64,000 nt of DNA, taken from positions 1,931,152 through 1,995,151 of the forward strand of contig VXAY01002317.1 in NCBI GenBank assembly GCA_013399855.1. The letters are read 5' to 3'. The translations under genes and the position numbers were made by a program. Source of the DNA: Oxyruncus cristatus. Lineage: Eukaryota > Chordata > Aves > Passeriformes > Cotingidae. The notes below the pieces were generated by a model. It was not told where the DNA came from, ran no database searches, and saw only the letters and a list, made by a program, of their open reading frames with translations. This document shows positions 25,179 to 37,238 of the stretch, in pieces (position 1 is the stretch's first letter; the number at the start of each line of letters is the position of its first letter).

Positions 25179-28100
25179 CAGAACAGTTCAAGAACCAGAG
25201 AACCTATCATAAACCTCACTTCATTTGTAACCTCCTCCTGGCTTCTCCAGTCACTGCAATTATCTGGGAGAAAACCATGCTTAGTATATACTTCTGCTGT
25301 AGGGCACACAACACCTTCCTGTGGGTATTTTTTGAATTACAATATTAGGCATGCAGTAGCATGACCTCCAACAGCCTTTGTCAAGAGTGACATATTCCCT
25401 TCTACAAGACTTGCTGGTGACAACTGACTTTGTTTAGTGGAAGCTAGTGCTACGACCAGGGAGGCCTCCCTTAGTTTGCTGAGGGTAGTCAGTATTTACC
25501 AGGCATATGTCCATTTTCAGAATTTGCTCATTAAGGCAACTTAATGCCTGAATTCAGACTAAAGCTACTCCAACCTTATTAGAAGGACTCCATAAACTGC
25601 TGCAGCAATTGAAAGCTACTCAGGGGTTCATATAGACGTACACTATTAAAAAATAAAGAACAGAGATGAAGAACAGAAGAGATATGAATTTGAATCATTC
25701 AGCAACAAAGTGCTGCAAATGTACCTATTAAATGTAACTACTTATGTATCTAAGTAACACAAATGCCTAGAAACTTTATTAGTAGACACCCTGATCATTG
25801 ACTTTACTCTTACTGAAAGCACTGTGTCATCTTCCCTTTGTCAGCTCAGAAGCTACTGTATAAAACAGCATCTAAATTAAACACTGCATAAGAAATGCAA
25901 AACGCATGGGGAACATCTGAGCTGATTCTTATGTTGAGACATGGGGAGAGAAAGAGACTGTGGTAAGAAACAAAAGGAGGTTTTAGCAGCATTGTATGTC
26001 TTCAGTGTTTCCAGCTGCACTCACTCTAAGGAAACTTACTGCACTTGGAAGCCCTTTCAGTATCCAATATTGTTGTCAGAAATGAAATAATCGGAAGAAG
26101 AATTAATGATACTGCTGTGGCAATCAAGGTCTACTGTAAGCAATTCTTCCTGGTTGTGAAGACCAAGGAAAAAAATCCAGCTTAAGTCTATGTCCAAACT
26201 TTCATATGGTAAACATAAACTTTAAGAATATTTCAAGACAGAAGGAGATGACTGCTACTAACTCCGATGTGTTTTTAGAAAAAACAACCACAGAATCTCA
26301 AATGAGTGAATTTTGGGAAATATTAGTTTAGAAATCCCAAATTTTATGTGTATCACTGTCAAGAAATTGGGAAATTTTATCAAGCTCACCTTTTCTGATG
26401 GTGTTTAGGATTTTCTGGTCCCAGAAGAGTAAGGCTTGTCATTTTGTAGGTGTAAGTGAAATCAAAATAAGGGTTTCTGGCACAGAAGGCTCAGAGATGG
26501 GACCACAAATCTCAAAACTAAAATTATTCAGGAATTGTTTTGCAAATTTGAGCAAGAGGTCTATCTCTTTGCATAACCTGGTTATTCAGTTTCAACTACA
26601 TTTTTGCAAGATTCTGCAATAAAATTTTGAGGTCCTCCGAAAAGCCTCTTTTCCTAACTGGTTCCAAAGGAAAAAAAGTATAAGCCCACAAACAAATATT
26701 CAAGCTCCTCAGCTTTTTGTTTGATACAGCAAAATAGAAGTGTGATTCAATAATTATATCCTAGGCTATTGAAAATAAGGTTTTACATATATATTTTTAA
26801 ACTATCAAAACAAAGAAAACATTCAACAAAATATAGTACTCAGAAAATGGAAGGGTTTTCTATTTTACCAATTAATAAGAAGACTGAATGGTGAGAGCAT
26901 TTTCAGCTTATCTAGCCATACCTGTAACAATTTAAAGTAAAAATGAAAAACAGGTGAAGAGGCAGGTGAAGCATGCATGGGAGAGAGGTCATAAAAATTA
27001 CAACTGTATTAAACTGGTGCTGCAGTTTCCACCTGCAAAACTTAGTTCATTTAGTATCACAGATCAAAAGGAATGTTATTTTAAAGAGAATCTCCCCCTT
27101 CCTCCCTCCAGCCCCCCAACATTATGACCTTCCTGCCAAATTGAGCAGCCTTGTCCAGATTTCTTCACTGTTGTTTTGACTCAGAAGGAATGAGCTTACT
27201 CTCTTTCCTCTGACAGTGCCCTAGTCTCAGCCATTCAGGCTTCTGAAAAGCAACCAGATTAAAAGAACCCAGCAGATACTAAGTGCAAACAAAACACTAC
27301 ATGCAGTCCTTTTTAGTTCCATAAAAATTCCAGGATCCACCCTCCCAAATATCTGTCCTAAATGCTTGTCAGAAACAACTTAATATCAGCCATTGTCCAA
27401 AACCATAGACAAATCCTTCAAAAACTTGTTCTGCTGGATCTCCTTGAATCAGCTGTTCTTGTATTACCTCCTGCCTCTTGCAAAATTATTTGACCTAAGC
27501 TCTCACACTGATCACTTAGCATTTTCTCCTCACGGTATTTTTGATAAAGATTTCCTCTTTCAGTCTTGAAAATGAATTAATAAAGCTGTGACCAAATTCC
27601 ATTCCTAATCTATTAAATCCTTCCTTCCTTCCTTCTTAGGGACTTTGTACAGGCAGCAGCTGCATTCTGTGCTGAGTTTAACACTTACACATACCCCCCA
27701 AGGAAAAATTGTTTTTTCCCTTCCAGTTATTCAAAGTACTATTCAAATCTTATATTTCCAGCATCAGTTTTAATTTGGATTGACAATAACAATCTTTCCT
27801 GAGTTCTTTGACCTTTTCCTCCAGGAACTTATCCCAGTAATCCCCACAGCAATACAAGGGACAGGCCATTACAGAGCTGGGACAAAGTGGTCCCTTAGAA
27901 TTCAGTGTCTGAATCAGCAGTATGCCAGCTTAACGAGCTGACAAAAATTATTGTGCCTTTCTGGAAACAAGTGGCCTTCTTATCTCAGGAGACCAATGTG
28001 AAGTGACATATTGAGGCAGTACTGGCATTTCCGTCATCACTGTTCCCAGGGCTTGAGCCTAAGGACAAGGGTATCTGATCTAAACAGCATGCAGCATCAG

Positions 28101-30095
28101 TACATAAAGCCATGAGAAAAGTGCCAAGTCATAGCAATAAGACATCACTTTGACTCTCTCTGAGCCATGGGTTAAAGTGACTGAAGGAAGCTGTAAAATG
28201 AAATCATGTCTTTTACATAAACATATGTATGGGGCTCTGTGTTTTCTCCCTGCACAGGCCTGGAATCAGGAATAAAGCCTGGGAAACAAACAAAGAGCAG
28301 GAAATAAAACAGGAAAATAAGTAGTTTTCTGCGTTTTCATCCCTGGTCACCTTCATCCCATCTCCTCCATGAGGTACTTTGGTACATATTTTGGTCCAAA
28401 TTGAGCTGTGGTAACAGAGAAAGAGACATAAATTTCTGGCTTGATAACCCAGTCTTTGGTCATTTCAACCCAGTGTCAGAGTCTAACACTTCCTGACCTA
28501 CAAGATGCTGCGCACCTGGTAAAACACCCTGTGGGTATCCCACTGAGCAAAAACTATTGTAGTAACAGGCCTAGTACAAAAACCAAATTCAATTCAATGT
28601 GAGAGCAATAGGAGATATCAATGAGCTGCAGCTATTCAGATTACCTGAAGGGACCTGTGGGCAAGAGAATCTCTCTTCAAAGTAAACAAACTTTGCATAC
28701 AAGTAGGAAAACCTCAGTTTGATCCACTTTGGGTTTATGCCAGTGTGCCTCTACCAGCAGGACAGAACACAGGAGATATGGAAGAAAGGATTAGAAGGAA
28801 AATTTATCAAATCATGACTTTCTTTTTCTTTTTTTTTTTTTTTAAATCACATTCCAAATGGTTGTAAAATTATTACTTTTTCCACAACCCCTTTCTCTCC
28901 CCTTCACACAGAGAAACACACAACACCAGAAGACAGAGGTTCTTCTAGACAGCTCACTGTGCACAGCCAGAAGCTATACACATCATAGTGTAACAAAAAA
29001 ACCCACCCCAACAAAAAAATCCCTACTGCCCAACAATCATCCGTCAACTGATGGAGTACTCTTGCAGCAAAGAAACGGACTTTACTGCTAGCTTTGAGTA
29101 ATGTTTCTGTGGCTTCCAACAAGCACAGTCCCCATTTTGAAACACTTAGACCCCAGTAGTGTCATCAGTACCTTGCCTTCCTCATTTTTGGTCATTTGGT
29201 GAGATAGGAGCAAGGAGGCTGCTGATCCACGGAGCAATGGACAACCGAACAATTTTTATTCATCAGTTCCCTCTTTAGCCGTTTCAGCCATTTCAGCTCT
29301 CAATAGATGCTGCCAGAAGACGAGAAGGCAATTTGAAAAGCAAGCTGCAGCCTGCCTTGGGTAAATACAGGAAAATAATGCTATATTTTAGAAGTCCAGT
29401 CAAAATGCAACTCTCAGCAAAAATGTATTTCACTGCACTCTACTGCAGTTCATTCTGACACTGCAAACCCTACTGAAAATAGCCCCTGTTCTCCTTGTGT
29501 ACTCCAGCCCTCTACAGACCCAGTACTGACAGATACACCCCAATGGCTTTTGTTTGGTGTCTGGTGTGGAATTAGTCTTTTGCTATTTGCTAAGTAGCAG
29601 TCATTCTGTGCTATTCTGCTTCGACTGCTGCTGGTGGTTCCCCAGCACTTCTCTCAAACTGTGAGACAGAAAGTCTTTATTTAAAATTAGGTTTGTCTCT
29701 CTTGAGCGTAGTTGTTACTGTACTGTGAGGATATATAATACTTGGCAAAACAGGGAAATAGAATTGTCTGTTCTGTCTGGCATGTATCAAGAAATTCAAA
29801 GTGTGCTAAACAGAATACCTGTTGAAACACAGAAAGCCAGAGCTGTACTTTATTTCAGTTCAAATTTTCCTCATACCCATGACCATACAAAGCTGTGATT
29901 CAGCTGTGTTGCACTACAAAATGAAAGGATTTATTGATGCTGAAAAACAGAGTATTTGGTATCTGCACATCACCTGGTTTTAAATAACACAGCTGGCATA
30001 TCAGAAGCAACCTACCTCCGTTAGCTTGCCACTCTACCCAGACCCTGTGTACTGAGCTCAGCAGTCAGAGCACAGCCCATGACTAACGCAGCTAC
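25179..30095. other. Non-coding DNA with small simple repeats
   Basis: No supported gene. Contains (CCTT)4 at 27619-27634, which is followed by CTTAG and therefore imitates a splice acceptor, and a T15 run at 28829-28843. Pyrimidine-rich clusters occur at 27095-27118. Open frames at 28858-29122 arise on both strands over the same bases and look like chance. Confidence 0.55.
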
Positions 30096-30132
30096 GCTGC
30101 TTGTGCTGTACTAGCACACGAGCACAAGCAGC
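30096..30132 (+). repeat. Perfect 12-bp inverted repeat (GC-rich hairpin)
   Basis: Left arm GCTGCTTGTGCT (30096-30107) is the exact reverse complement of AGCACAAGCAGC (30121-30132), with a 13-base loop between. The arms are GC-rich and the area (30080-30170) holds several CpG pairs and a CRE-like TACGTCAG, unusual for this CpG-poor window. A stem of 12 pairs is short for a microRNA precursor, so no RNA gene is claimed. Confidence 0.8.
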
Positions 30133-33100
30133 TCTGCTTGGCCTCTCATCTGCTACGTCAGTGCAGCTAACAAAACTCATCCACAGACTTTGTTGCAGAA
30201 TGTAACTAACCAGGCATAACCGAAGCTATGCAGTTATTCTGGTCCAGGACTAGCATCACAGGAGAATGTGAAGGCAGATAAAGTTTAATAATGCTGCTCA
30301 GAAAGTGTTTCCAAAAAATGCTTTGTGGAAATTCACTGATTTCCAGAGGGGGTTTGTTTGTAATTTGTTTTGCGAGGAAGGTTGCATTTCAATGTTTTTA
30401 AATTTTGCATCTTAAAAGCATTTCAAAGTAATCTAAACACTTTGCTTTGACATTTTTGAAAATGAAGTATTTTTTGAGTGATTTTTTTTTAAATTGAAGC
30501 AGTTAAAGTTCAAATAAAATATTTTACTTCAGCTCGTACTTTGCTGAACATTTTTATTCAAAAATTTCTAACAAGTCTCAGTTTGATGCAGAAATATTTG
30601 ATACAGTAATACCTGAAATCCCTGGCTTTCTTATCCCATACTATCCAACCCAGTTCTGCTTGTCAACACAGAAATCAGCTGCCAAAACTTTGCTGAATCA
30701 CTGTGCTAATCACTGGAGAGGATCCATGTCACAGAGAGGGTAAACTGCAGCAAGCGTAAGAGAGGATCTGAGGCAGTTGCTGGTTCAAGGGAGTCACCTT
30801 GTTCAGCCTTAAAGTGTCGTAAGGGTTGGAAAGTGATGGTTAGGCAACAACCTGCAAGGAATGAAAGGAGCAAATATGTATTGGGGAGCGGGTGGGTGTT
30901 GAAACTGGGGAGGAACATGTGAGTTCAGCCTGAAGCTCCATTTTATTGTCCAAGAGAAGTTCCAGCCTGTGCACTCCCTAAGAAAGGAAGACCTTATACC
31001 ACAGGACAATGTTTAACATGCTGCAGGATTACATCTTCATTTAACTTATTTCCTAGTCAATGATATTCAAAGAGAACATGTCTTGAAAGAAAGAGTCCAT
31101 AAATCCAAATATTACGGTTAGCAACTTCCTTCAATCTCCAGTAAATTTAGCACTGGATAAAAAGTTGCCAAATTTATAGCCCTGTGAAATGAAGCCCTAA
31201 ATTTATCAAAGAGGAAGATATGCCAGAGATGGTGTAGTTGCAGATCTGCATTCCTTTGGAGGTCTTGATGGAGGATATTTAAGGTTGACAAAGGAATTCA
31301 AGGCCACTATCTCTGCATTATCTGTCAACAAATGACTAGTGAGTGTGCTTTTTGGTCTCCAGGAGATTCTACTCTACTGAAAACTGAATGGAATTATTTT
31401 AGCTAATCTCCCATCAATAACCTGCTAGTCAATCCAGATGCAAACTGGCAAGGGAAGGCTCTCTAGTACATCACTGGAGCATTCATGGAGCTGCAGTGGA
31501 GGTAATGGGGACTAAGTGGCCCTACTCTGACTTTGAACCACAGAGTTGCTGCCTTCAATCCAGCAATAAACTTTTAAGTCAAATTTCAGAATCTGAGATG
31601 TACTCCTGCGAAATACAGAACAGCAATACATTCAAAGAATGGAAATACTTCTTATATCTTGCCTTATTCTCTGAGCCCTCAAGGGAATTATTGGTGACAC
31701 CCATTCTCTGTAACACTGAAGAAATTATCTTTTTCTAGTTTAGGTGGAAGTAGCATATGCAATGAGATAATTAATGGTGCACTGGGTACTACTCACAACT
31801 GATAGTAGCCACTTGCAGAGTTTTCTTCTGTTTTTCTCTCCTCAGTCTGAGCCAGTCTTTCTTGCATTGGCAAGAGTTTTCGTTATGAAACATCTACTCA
31901 TTTGAAGTTCTTAGTTATCTAGATACAATTCATCTTTCATTTACATTTATGAATACATACCTTTCAACTTGCTCACTCCAATATGTAAGCTAATGAATTA
32001 TAAGTGGCAAAAATTGCAGAAGAGGGCACCTGATTTTTACTGTGCCTAGTGCAATACCTTCTAGATACTTCATATTCTGAGAAGCCTGCCTGGAAACACA
32101 TGTTAAAAACAGGCTCTTTACATTCAAAGAAATTCTGCATTAATCTTGCTGTGCCTTGGTTCCCCGGATAAACAGAGCAGAACTATCTCACTTCTAACAG
32201 GTAGGGGTTTATGAGAACACATACCCCATTATTTAAAACTATTTTGATTTTGTAGTGATCAGAGAATGCTAAATGAACCTAGTCTGAACCAAACCAATGC
32301 ATGCATACATTTAATTTCCTATTAATTTTTTCCTTTCTCACTTCTTTACAATATTTTTTCTGAACTTATGGTGGCAACATTGACATACAAATCCATCACA
32401 GCATGCTACTAGGGTCCAAGTACTTGTAAGAAGTAAGAGTTTGAGCAGTAAATATCTGCTAATACAGCTTTGAGAAAAACATTCTCTCTCTCTACCCTAC
32501 AAGCAGAAAATGACTGTGATGCAGACAGAAAGGTTTGTGGAGAATAGCTGCAAACAAAACAGATTTTAGACCCTAATTCCTTCATAACTTTTGTATGACT
32601 TATATTTTGTGTTTTCTGGAAACACAAAATTAAATTTGGAGTTACCTGAGATTTGACTTCAAGAACTCTTCAATGATCACAGATCTACATGGGCAAAGAA
32701 CCTCACACCAATATTCTTGATGTAATTTGCCATCCTGAACTTGTAACAAGTTTCAATGAAAGCTCAAGCTCTCCTCTCTTGGAGATTTTCAGATTCTGCT
32801 TTACAGGTCATAAATTTCATATGCAAGCCATCATTGGGTTAGAATTTATTTCCACTGTTGGTTCACCTTGTAGGACAAAAAGGATCTTACAGCAGAACTA
32901 ACAGTAGAACCATTGAGGTCACTGATGACCAAAGATATGTGCTACACCCTCTACTTCTCATCCCAACTGTAAACATTTTATACCTATGTCACACCTCAGC
33001 TTCGGATCACACATTATGAAGTGGACTTGGTTCTTTGATCATTTGTTATAATTGGGAGAAATTTTCCCTTCTTAGCCCAATACCACCCTCCAGAACTTTT

Positions 33101-35511
33101 ATGAGGCTTTTGTCTTCTGAGATTTTGCCACAATGAGCTTAATCCTCATGTTGGAGAACAGAAACTGTCTTTCATGATGGAACAAAACCGTGGGAGATTG
33201 TGAAAGGATTCTGTCATTGACTGACTGCACTTGGCACAGAGGAATTATAAGAAGTGATTAAGATGCTAAAACAAGAAAAATATATCAAAAAGAATTCATA
33301 TTAGTTTGGAGTTTTTTTCATATGATTTGAAATAGATCTTATTGCTTAATCCCAGTTAAGGATACCACTAGACTGCCAGACGGTATCTTCCTTTCCTGTA
33401 TGGACTTTCTACCACTTCTGTGATTCAGTTAGACTTTTTTCTGTTAAGCCATATTAGCTAAGGGCAGTGCTTTAACAGGAGATCCTGGTGGGGGTGTGTG
33501 TGGGGGCAGGGAGGTCAAGAATCAACTAGGTACATATGATGACCGATCACAGCATGTTTTCTTTCTTTCTTATTTCTGAAGCAACACGCAAGAACATTAT
33601 CCAGTCAAACAATTTACTGAGATCTTATGTTGTTAAAGACTCTGTGATATAAATCAAGATTTGAACACTTACAGTTTCCCACCCAGAGCTGTTATAATCA
33701 TCCGGCCTAATAATTCTGTGCAGTATCTTCACAATATTTTTTAATCTTGGTTTGTACCCAAACTGGTGCAATATTGCTATACACTACTATAAACTGGCTT
33801 CACTCTCTAACTGCTGTATTTCAGTGGCTACAAAAGTGATCTCTCTGGAGCTTTTGTAGGAGAGGAACTGTATTTATCATGCTTAGCTAACTCCCTTTCC
33901 AAACCATGATTCTCAAGTGCCTCACTACCTTTGGTACATTTTTCCCTTCGTATTACTGCTATGATTAGGGAACTATTATTATGCAGATATACTGATGGGG
34001 ATCTGAGATACAGAAAATAATGAATTATCTGTAGCCACATGGGCAGAGAGCTTGACTGAATATCTTTTAGCTCCCAGAAAAATACCTCAACAATTCTTTA
34101 GTGATTCAGTAACAGTCCACTAAGGATTTTATAATGATATTGACAACCAAAGCACTCACATTTGTTTTCAGCTGCACAGAACCTGGACATCTCTGCTGCA
34201 TTTATTTCTGTGAGAAACAACCCAGCATGTCACATGTTCTGAACAATTTTTATTTCTTCCCAAAAGTGTTCAGGTTGTCTAGTGTTTTAAAACCTGACAG
34301 TGATTAACTGGTTACTCTTGGGACTGGGGAGAAACAAGTATTAGCATTGTAAGCTCAATCAGAGAAGCTCAGACTCAGAATGGACAGATAAACTGAGTAT
34401 ACTGTATTGCTTGCACCGGGCTTGCTGTCCAAATTTCAGAGGACAAGCAGCAGTGTACTTCCTACTAGAAGACTCTAACTTAGATCACCAATTATAATGA
34501 GACAGGAGAGCCAGAAAGTAGGCAGTATGAATTCTTTTTCAAGCCTCTGGACTTGAGAATAAGGGTGCTGTGACAGACACTTTTCAACAAGGCTGGGTGG
34601 CCACAACTAGTCTCAGAACACAGCTGAGCCCAAGCTGTACAGTGAAGTGTAGCAGACTAGATTTGTTAGGCCAGGAACATTGTACTTTCCCTGTACCATG
34701 CTACCTTTAAGTCCCTTGTCTTGAACATGCCTCTGTTTCCATCACAATGAAACAAAAATGAAATTAATGCATTCATCCTAAATGGATTTACATAATTTGT
34801 TTTAGACATAGTATGTCATCTCCAGATGAAGGGAATAATGTAGAGAACACCTGATCTATTCTTCTTCACAGACAAAAGAGCCAAACTATAAAGATACAAC
34901 AGAAAGAGCAGACAGGGCAAACTGGAGCATACAAGCAAAACAGACTTATCTAGTAGTCTCCTCATAATTCTGAAAGCAAGCATCTAGTGCAGGCTTCTGG
35001 CACAAACTGGGTACCTGCTGAGAGTGGGCATGTTGAATTATTCATGCTTTTGGTTATAAATAATGCACTGCCTGCATATACCTAATTTAAATAGACCCAT
35101 AAGCCCAGTGGATTAGTGACAGCATGCTGCCTAAAAGAAACAGATCATCTGGTCGAAGTCTCTGGGTTATTACCTGCCCTCAGCAAGGCTTTTCGAGAGG
35201 ATAACTTTTAAAGAAGTGTTTTCTGATGTTTTTGTTGATGCAGTGATTATATTTTGTAGGTAAGAGCTTAAGAAACTCAAATAGGATTGCTGCAGTGTAC
35301 CAGGACACTGTCTGCTTGGAACTCTTCCTGCATAATTTTCCTGTATTATCATATCATAATGATAGTACTGTTCTCTCTAACAAGGAGACTGTACCTCCCA
35401 TACTGCAGATAGAGCAAAAGAGTTGGTAACCCTACCAAGAAGGGGCAATTGTACTTTGGGATTGCTTAAGCATCAAAAAGAAAGAATGCACTCAAACCTT
35501 ACATACTACGC
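30133..35511. other. Non-coding, unique-looking DNA
   Basis: No supported gene or transposon. A G-rich patch lies at 30883-30910 (four G-runs, but one loop of 10 bases) and another at 33487-33516 (three G-runs with GTGTGTG). Open frames are at most about 80 codons with no domain. Confidence 0.55.
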
Positions 35512-36180
35512 TGTTGAGAAATACATTTAAAGCAGGTAGCTCAGTGTGTAGGTGCAGTGCAAGCTGCAGATTGAGCTCAGGGTGGTGGGAGCCTGAGGCA
35601 AGAGGCCATAAACTGGCACAGACCCTCTGCACAACAAAGGCCATGGGGCCCTGTGGTGCCAATGACCAGGTGACCAGACACAGGGAGACACAGCAGGAGC
35701 CAAAGTCTCAGCTGGAAGACCTCGGATTATTGCACGTTTAGAGTGGTATAAAAAAGAGTATAAGACCCCAGGGTTTCTTTTGTTCTGAGTCCCTCCTTGG
35801 AGGCACCAGCTTTAGCTGTTTTTCTGTTGCTGCACCATGACAAAACTATTTGAAGAAACAAGGTGTCTGAGACTGCTATAGGAAACCCAGGATCTAGCCA
35901 GTAAGGAAACCCTGTCTGATTGTATGAAAGTGGTATGTGTAGGAAGTCAAGTGGGGCACTCATTGGGTCATTGGAACTGCCCCCGGTGAATGGGCTTTGG
36001 CCTCAGCAGTGAAAGTCTCTGGTGGTGGGAGTGTGACTACCAAAGTGCTCCCAAATGGTCAGAAAGTGAAGTTTCCTTAACAGTGTTTTATAAAAACACA
36101 TACTATACCCCTTGCTTCTCTTACTTCTCTTTATTTGAAAGTTGTCCTTCACCTCCTGAATCTTTGCTGTGACTAGCAGA
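35512..36180 (+). mobile_element. Possible LTR remnant with TATA box (tentative)
   Basis: A locally GC-richer block, unlike its AT-rich flanks, that begins with TG (35512). TATAAAAAAG at 35747-35756 is followed by a promoter-like downstream stretch (CTGAGTCCCTCCTTGGAGGCA, about 35786-35806). This arrangement is typical of avian endogenous-retrovirus LTRs (U3, TATA, R/U5). No matching second LTR, primer-binding site, polyadenylation signal or target-site duplication was found, and no retroviral protein motif is seen, so both ends are guesses. It could instead be an unrelated GC-rich segment. Confidence 0.35.
35747..35756 (+). promoter_or_regulatory. TATA-box-like site
   Basis: TATAAAAAAG preceded by GTGG and lying in the GC-richer block. 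If the block is an LTR, this would be its core promoter; transcription start would fall about 25-30 bases downstream. The sequence match is clear but activity is only inferred. Confidence 0.35.
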
Positions 36181-37154
36181 TGTAATGGGACAATACTGGG
36201 CCAACAACCCTTTTGTCCTCAAGATAAGTCTCAATGTAGGCTAAAATCAAGGGAAGTTAGGGTGATTTTAATTTTGCGGTATCCCACAAGGCATACAAGG
36301 AGGATTTGTACTTCTGAGATAACAAAGACATTGTAGGCTGACTGCCAGTTTTACCAGCCTCTCTAAGAGATGTTTTTAAATTCTGACTGACAAAAAATGT
36401 CTTGTCTTACATGAGCTCCTGCGGAAATATCCTGAGAAGTCCGAGATTATGAATGCCCAAATACAATCTCAATTCTTGGATGGACAATGCAAGTTTTAGG
36501 ACTGTGCATTGCCCACTGCCCTTCCCTTAGATCTATACCCCCAGTTCTAACAGTCAATGCTCAGCTGCAATACATTTTCACAGAGAACCCAAAAAGCAGG
36601 CCATTTTCAACCCTGCTTTTAAAACGATGCAGAAAGTGCACGTCCTGAACTCATGGGCCGGATCTTGATAATTATAGGTCTTGCTCTTGGTTTCTAAATA
36701 GTGAATGCTGAAGGTCTCCCCTGCTGTTTTCCCTATTAGTCTTAAGAAGGATATTATGATGAAATCAAAGTTCTGGTTTTACTAAAATCAAATATGTTTA
36801 GTCAAAAATCCTCAATATTTCTACCTTACTACGAGTGATTTTTTTTCCTTAATAGCTTAAAGAATGAAGGGAGGGGGAAGAGCAAGGGAGGAGAAATACC
36901 ATTTTATCTTATTTTGTCAAAATTTTTCTTTTATCCAATAATTTCAGCACAAAATAGGACATAAAACATTACAAGAAGCCATGTCTCGTTAAGCATTACT
37001 GACATGGTGACTACGCAGAACCTTAAATATTTTTCTCTTAATCTGTATTGGTAACTGTTATTTAGGGTTAAATTTATTTTTCTTTTTTTTTAATTTAACA
37101 TTCAAGCATTCCCTGTTTATAAGATTAAAAATTAGATTTGTTCAGCTGCCACAA
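36181..37154. other. Non-coding DNA
   Basis: No gene recognised. The first 200 bases may be continuing decayed element sequence from the LTR-like block. A purine-only run lies near 36864-36894. Otherwise AT-rich. Confidence 0.5.
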
Positions 37155-37238
37155 GGATAAAAAATAGTATCCTGGGCTGCATCAGGAAAGATATTGCCAG
37201 CAGGTTTGTTCCAATCTCAACTATTCTGTGATTCCGTA
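37155..37238 (+). mobile_element. CR1 LINE fragment with internal deletion, plus strand
   Basis: The first part matches the CR1 ORF2 end region (the 'atagtatcctgggctgcatcaggaaa' and 'gccagcagg' words). It is then joined directly to the extreme CR1 3' end ('ttccaatctcaactattctgtgattccg' wording with two octamers). The several hundred bases normally between these parts are missing. Only about 84 bases remain, so the element is non-functional. Confidence 0.75.

Noticed and set aside
27619..27640. TTCCTTCCTTCCTTCTTAG looks like a plus-strand splice acceptor.
   Set aside because: It is a CCTT microsatellite that happens to end in TAG; no coding frame follows.
30883..30910. Four G-runs resembling a G-quadruplex on the plus strand.
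   Set aside because: One loop is 10 bases, outside the standard rule; kept only as a G-rich patch.
33487..33516. G-rich GTGTGTG stretch considered as a G-quadruplex or Z-DNA site.
   Set aside because: Only three G-runs of three or more, and the GT alternation is too short.
35505..37016. ACTACGC occurs just before the LTR-like start (35505-35511) and again at 37010-37016, like a target-site duplication.
   Set aside because: The sequence before the second copy ends in GGTG rather than the CA expected at an LTR end, and a 7-base match over 1.5 kb easily arises by chance.
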